Source: Microbacterium profundi (lineage in GTDB: Bacteria > Actinomycetota > Actinomycetes > Actinomycetales > Microbacteriaceae). From it: 64,000 nucleotides of DNA. Below the pieces are notes generated by a model, which saw only the letters and a list, made by a program, of their open reading frames with translations, was not told where the DNA came from and searched no databases. Position 1 is the stretch's first letter, and each line of letters begins with the position of its first letter. This document shows, in pieces, positions 60,267 through 64,000 of the stretch. The stretch is from contig NZ_JPSY01000001.1 in assembly GCF_000763375.1 (NCBI RefSeq), positions 1,798,001 to 1,862,000 of the forward strand, in the 5' to 3' direction. The position numbers and the translations under genes are program-made.

Positions 60267-61817
60267 ATGCCCTACTCCGCCCATCGACCGGGTCGCTTCG
60301 ACTCGCAGGGTCAGATCATCCTCGACAGCGACGCGGATGCCGAGACCGATGACCTCGACTTCCTGCGCGAGTTCGAACCCACGGGTTCCGAATCCACGTC
60401 CGACGACGCGACTTCCGTCGACGACGAGAGCGATCGCGACTCCGCCGCTTCCGTCGACGACGACCCCTTCATCGGAACGACGCCGCAGCGCCAGGCTCCC
60501 GCGGAGCCCGATGCCGCGCCTGTCGCCGCCACGCGCGTGAAGCCCGAGCGCCAGAAGCGCATCCGCCGCCCGCGTCGCGTCCGCACACCCGGTTCGCGTC
60601 TGCGCATCCTCGCGATCCTGGGCGGCGCCGACGGCGAGATCCTCGACCGAGTGCCGGGGGAGACCTCGCGCTTCGTGCAGATGTTCTTCGTGCTCGCAGG
60701 CACTGCGCTGGTCTCGGCGATCTCGATGCTCTTCGCTCTCACGACCGGCGTGCAGGCGATGATCTGGCTGGCGGTGCCGCTGGCGATCATCTGGGCGCTC
60801 ATCATCTTCAACCTCGACCGGTTCCTCACCTCGACGATGACGTCGACCGGGAACATCTGGAAGCTCATCGGCCTCGCCATCCCGCGTGTGATCATGGCCG
60901 TGATCATCGGCTTCGTGGTCGCAGAACCGCTCGTGCTGCAGATCTTCCACAACGACATCTCCCGTGAGGTCGCCGCGACGAACATCGTTCAGGCGCAGTC
61001 CGACCAGGAGGGGCTCGAATCCGGGCCGGAGAAGCTCGCGCTGGATGCGGCATCCGAGCGCGTCGCGACGCTGGAGAATCAGGCCGCCACCGGAATCGTC
61101 GCCGGCACCGACTCGTCCTCCGCCAGCGAGTCGGCGGCCCAGGCGACGGTCGATGACCTCAACGCCAAGATGTCCGACCAGCAGGCGGTCATCGATCAGG
61201 CACGAGCGCTCTACCAGTGCGAGCTCACCGGCGAGGGCGCAGGCACGGTGCCCGGCTGCACCGGGGTGAACGGCGAGGGTGCGAGCTCCGACGCCGCACA
61301 GGCGCAGCTCGCCCAGGCCCAGCAGACCTACGACGCGCTCGCCGCGCAGCAGCGCGATGCGAACGAGGCTCTGGAATCCGCGGGCACCGCCGCGAAGGAG
61401 AACACCTCGGCGTCCGAGTCGCAGAACCGGGAGCAGGCGCAGACCCAGCTTCCGGCAGCGAGGGACAGTTACGACCAGGCGCTCGCCGCCTACAACGCGA
61501 GGGCGGATGCCGTGGCAGGAGGCAACGCAGGGGCCACGGGGCTGCTCAGCCAGATCAGCGGTCTGAACCGCCTCTCCGAGAAGGAGCCGGCGATCCTCTG
61601 GGCGCACTGGCTCATCGCCGCCCTGTTCTTCATGATCGAACTGCTGCCGGTGCTCGTGAAGGTTCTCACGAGCTTCGGCGAGCCGACGCTGTACGAGCGC
61701 ACCGTCGCGATCCGCAAACAGGTGGCACTCGACAAGGTCACCGCCGAAGGCTTCCGCGACCGGGCTGCGATCGTGACAGAGCAGCCTGCCGCGCAGCCTG
61801 CCGCGCAGGCGACCTGA
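60267..61817 (+). CDS. DUF4407 membrane protein with coiled-coil loop
   Basis: This 516-residue protein matches DUF4407: an acidic Asp/Ser-rich N-terminus (residues 1-75), a basic stretch (KRIRRPRRVRTPG), three helices (about 130-220), then a large Ala/Gln/Glu-rich region of about 200 residues predicted as coiled coil with two Cys (QCELTGEGAGTVPGC), and a C-terminal helix (HWLIAALFFMIELLPVLVKV). The function is unknown. It stands alone between rlmN and the convergent sugar transporter. The 170 bp upstream hold no other gene. Confidence 0.85.
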   Translation: MPYSAHRPGRFDSQGQIILDSDADAETDDLDFLREFEPTGSESTSDDATSVDDESDRDSAASVDDDPFIGTTPQRQAPAEPDAAPVAATRVKPERQKRIRRPRRVRTPGSRLRILAILGGADGEILDRVPGETSRFVQMFFVLAGTALVSAISMLFALTTGVQAMIWLAVPLAIIWALIIFNLDRFLTSTMTSTGNIWKLIGLAIPRVIMAVIIGFVVAEPLVLQIFHNDISREVAATNIVQAQSDQEGLESGPEKLALDAASERVATLENQAATGIVAGTDSSSASESAAQATVDDLNAKMSDQQAVIDQARALYQCELTGEGAGTVPGCTGVNGEGASSDAAQAQLAQAQQTYDALAAQQRDANEALESAGTAAKENTSASESQNREQAQTQLPAARDSYDQALAAYNARADAVAGGNAGATGLLSQISGLNRLSEKEPAILWAHWLIAALFFMIELLPVLVKVLTSFGEPTLYERTVAIRKQVALDKVTAEGFRDRAAIVTEQPAAQPAAQAT

Positions 61818-61833
61818 GCGGCAGGCTGAGCGT

Positions 61834-62727
61834 CTACTCCTTCACGGCTCCGGCCGTCAGGCCCTGCACGATCCACTTGCTCGCGAGGGCGAACAGCACC
61901 ATCGTCGGCAGGATCGTGACGACGGCGGCCGCCGACATCGAACCCCAGTCGACGTTGAACGTCGAGATGAAGCCGTTCAGCGCGGCGGGGACGGTGCGAT
62001 TCTCTTCGGAGTGCATGAGTACGACCGAGAGGAACAGCTCGTTCCAGCAGTTCACGAAGTTGAAGATGAACGCCGCGATGATGCCGGGGGTCATGACCGG
62101 CACGAGCACCCGGAACAGCGCACCGAGGCGCGAGCATCCGTCGATCATCGCCGCCTCCTCGAGCGCCACGGGCACGTTCTCGAAGAACCCGCGCAGCATC
62201 ACCGTGGAGAACGGGATGCAGATCGCCACGTAGACGAGGATCAGTCCGAACTTGTTGTCGACCAGGCCGAGGTCGGCCATCATCGAGTACAGCGGACCGA
62301 GCGCGATGAATGCCGGGATCATCTGCGTGAGCAGGAACGCGATCAGCACCGCGCCCTTGCTGCGGAACTCGAAGCGCGCGATGACGAACGCACTCAGCAG
62401 CGCGATGAACGTGCTCGTGACACCGGCGATCAGCGCCACGATCGCGGAGTTCGCCAGGAACACCCCGAAGCTGCTCGTCTCGAACAGGTTCGCGTAGTTC
62501 TGCATCGACGGCTGGCTCGGCCAGTACTCGATCGGGTACACGTTGACCGTGGCCGGCGCCTTGAACGAGGTCAGCGCGATCCAGTACAGCGGGAACAGCG
62601 TGATCAGCAGCCAGACGGCGAGTCCGACGAAGCGCAGGATGCTGAGGGTGGAGAACTTCTTCTTGCGGCGTCCGATCGGCCGCTGTCGTGTGCCGGCCGG
62701 AAGGACCATCTGTGCGGTGGCGCTCAT
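61834..62727 (-). CDS. carbohydrate ABC transporter permease (MalG type)
   Basis: This 297-residue permease has six helices and the EAA loop VALEEAAMIDGCSRLGALFR, which contacts the ATPase. Its start overlaps the stop of the other permease (ATGA), the normal order in carbohydrate uptake type 1 importers. No ATPase gene follows; such systems in actinobacteria share an MsiK-type ATPase encoded elsewhere. The sugar is unknown. Confidence 0.92.
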   Translation of the reverse strand: MSATAQMVLPAGTRQRPIGRRKKKFSTLSILRFVGLAVWLLITLFPLYWIALTSFKAPATVNVYPIEYWPSQPSMQNYANLFETSSFGVFLANSAIVALIAGVTSTFIALLSAFVIARFEFRSKGAVLIAFLLTQMIPAFIALGPLYSMMADLGLVDNKFGLILVYVAICIPFSTVMLRGFFENVPVALEEAAMIDGCSRLGALFRVLVPVMTPGIIAAFIFNFVNCWNELFLSVVLMHSEENRTVPAALNGFISTFNVDWGSMSAAAVVTILPTMVLFALASKWIVQGLTAGAVKE

Positions 62728-63674
62728 CGGTTCGCCCTCCTCATCGCCATCAGGTAGAAGGCGCAGAACACGAACAGGAACCCGACGACGATCAGGCCGA
62801 TCGCGCTGGCGATGCCGTAGTTGCCCTGCTGGGTGTAGTTGATCATCCAGGTGGTGATGATGTGGGTCTGGTTCGCCGGCCCGCCCCTCGTCATCGCCCA
62901 GATGATGTCGGGGAAGTTGAAGATCCAGATCACGCGCAGCAGCACGGTCAGCATCAGCGTCATCCGGATGTACGGGATGATCACCGAGAACAACTGGCGC
63001 AGCTTACCGGCGCCGTCGAGGCTCGCAGCCTCGAGCATCTCGTCTGGCACGGACTGGAGCGCGGCGAGGATCATGATCGCGAAGAACGTCACGCCGTACC
63101 AGATGTTCGCGACGATCACCGCGACCATCGCGAGCTTCGGATCGGCCAGCCAAGGCAGCGGCGCATCGATGAGCCCGGCCTTCATCAGCAGGTCGTTGAT
63201 GACGCCGAACTCCGCGTTGAACATCCAGCGGAACAGCATCCCGATCAGGAAGCCGGACACGGCCCACGGGAAGAACACGAGCGCCTGATAGACGCCGCGG
63301 AAGCGGAATCGGGTACGAAGGGCCAGGGCGATCAGAAAGCCGATGACGAACTGCGGCACGAGCGAGCCGACGACCCACAGCACCGAATTCCACGCCACCT
63401 GCGGGAAGACCGGATCGCTGAAGATGCGCGTGAAGTTGTCGAACCCGACGAACGGGGTCGAGGTGAGGTCCCACAGGTTCCAGTCGTGGAACGCCATCCG
63501 CACGCCCTGCAGCATCGGGTAGTAGGTGAACCAGCAGACGAACAGGATGGCGGGGGCGAGGAAGCCGAGGATCGTCCAGGCGTGGCGACTGCGGAAGACC
63601 TTCTTCCCCGGCCGCGCCGGGGCGGCCCCACCGGATTCACCGGTGGAGCGCCCCGCACGCGTCAGCAAGGTCAT
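62724..63674 (-). CDS. carbohydrate ABC transporter permease (MalF type)
   Basis: This 316-residue permease has six helices: WTILGFLAPAILFVCWFTYY near the N-terminus and the EAA loop VPDEMLEAASLDGAGKLRQL. AAAAGGG lies before the ATG at 63674, two bases after the stop of the binding-protein gene. It pairs with the next permease to form the membrane channel of a sugar importer. Confidence 0.93.
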   Translation of the reverse strand: MTLLTRAGRSTGESGGAAPARPGKKVFRSRHAWTILGFLAPAILFVCWFTYYPMLQGVRMAFHDWNLWDLTSTPFVGFDNFTRIFSDPVFPQVAWNSVLWVVGSLVPQFVIGFLIALALRTRFRFRGVYQALVFFPWAVSGFLIGMLFRWMFNAEFGVINDLLMKAGLIDAPLPWLADPKLAMVAVIVANIWYGVTFFAIMILAALQSVPDEMLEAASLDGAGKLRQLFSVIIPYIRMTLMLTVLLRVIWIFNFPDIIWAMTRGGPANQTHIITTWMINYTQQGNYGIASAIGLIVVGFLFVFCAFYLMAMRRANR

Positions 63675-63676
63675 GA

Positions 63677-64000
63677 TCAGCCCTTTTCGGAGGCGTACTT
63701 CTCGACCCAGTACGCGTCCCACGACTCGAGCAGCTCGGTCGTGGTCATGTTGCCCAACAGCACGTTCTGGACGTCCTGGTCGGACTTCTGGATCCACTCC
63801 GTCCACCAGCTCACACCACGTGGCTGCTGCACGTTGACGTAGGTGTCGGGGTTCTCGGTCATCGTCACGTAGCTGGTCCACGGGCCGGTCGAATAGAACT
63901 CGTCGTCCGATGCGGCGGCGATGATCGGCACGAGGCTGTTGGCCTGTGCGAACTCGGTGGCTGGCTCGGCGGAGGAGAGGAACTCGACGAGCTTCACTGC
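63677..64000 (-). CDS. extracellular sugar-binding protein, C-terminal part
   Basis: The frame enters from beyond the window edge and ends at 63677. The 107 visible residues (KLVEFLSSAEPATEFAQANS, then LPIIAAAS-like sequence and VEKYASEKG) match the C-terminus of family 1 solute-binding proteins. The lipoprotein signal would lie outside. It is the first of the three importer genes seen here. Confidence 0.88.
   Translation of the reverse strand, partial: AVKLVEFLSSAEPATEFAQANSLVPIIAAASDDEFYSTGPWTSYVTMTENPDTYVNVQQPRGVSWWTEWIQKSDQDVQNVLLGNMTTTELLESWDAYWVEKYASEKG

Overview
The window is high-GC DNA with short intergenic gaps, many ATGA/GTGA gene overlaps, frequent GTG starts and a coproporphyrin-type heme gene cluster. 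Together with a strong GGATGC/GCATCC word bias this suggests an actinobacterium of the Microbacteriaceae, probably Microbacterium. That assignment is inference; no rRNA gene or other decisive marker lies in the window.

Layout. 0-7.7 kb: the 3' end of an HNH/DUF222 gene, a PLP-dependent D-amino-acid enzyme, an SDR with no normal start codon, a DtxR/MntR regulator, an rRNA/tRNA methyltransferase, a lipid-binding-like protein, a MATE exporter, a 41-bp IS30 scar and a DUF1992 protein. 7.7-10.8 kb: an M13 metallopeptidase and a beta-lactamase-fold protein that has lost its catalytic residues. 10.9-15 kb: an amidohydrolase and NCS1 permease operon divergent from a PucR regulator, which looks like a nucleobase or related N-heterocycle uptake and breakdown unit. 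15-24 kb: a MarR/F420-reductase-like pair with a paired operator, an MFS exporter, a GH35 beta-galactosidase, a GNAT protein, VapBC, a YdeI-like protein, glycyl-tRNA synthetase and an active-site-intact beta-lactamase-family protein. 24-27 kb: a DUF1801 protein, an SRPBCC/FAD-oxidoreductase pair and an HhH-GPD DNA glycosylase-like gene.

27.4-31.8 kb is the accessory region and the most unusual part. Three different toxin-antitoxin operons (HTH-MntA/HepT, VapBC, Phd/ParE) follow one another. Each is bounded by a truncated copy of the first about 33 codons of the neighbouring HhH-GPD gene. The three partial copies lie in the same orientation and share an identical 14-bp edge. An IS30-family element has inserted, with a 3-bp target duplication, into a Nudix gene inside this array.

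31.8-41.8 kb is the heme cluster: hemA divergent from hemE-hemY, three small envelope-type proteins, then chdC-hemC-hemD-hemB-hemL. It covers glutamyl-tRNA to coproporphyrin III, plus coproheme decarboxylation; the ferrochelatase is not here. 42-51 kb: an ABC ATPase with a very long acidic tail, a 3-hydroxyisobutyryl-CoA hydrolase-like protein, a heterodimeric ABC exporter and a D,D-carboxypeptidase with a long acidic N-terminus. 51.3-54.3 kb: a TPP riboswitch controlling a YkoE-YkoD-YkoC-type ECF transporter for thiamine or its pyrimidine precursor. 54-60 kb: an APH-like kinase, a DUF488 protein, two SDRs, a repeat cluster, a TauE/SafE transporter, a KDPG aldolase and RlmN. 60-64 kb: a DUF4407 membrane protein and the two permeases plus the C-terminus of the binding protein of a sugar ABC importer running off the end.

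A short repeat with core CTGAGCCTGTCGAAG recurs at five loci, four of them inside reading frames. No tRNA, rRNA or CRISPR array was recognised.
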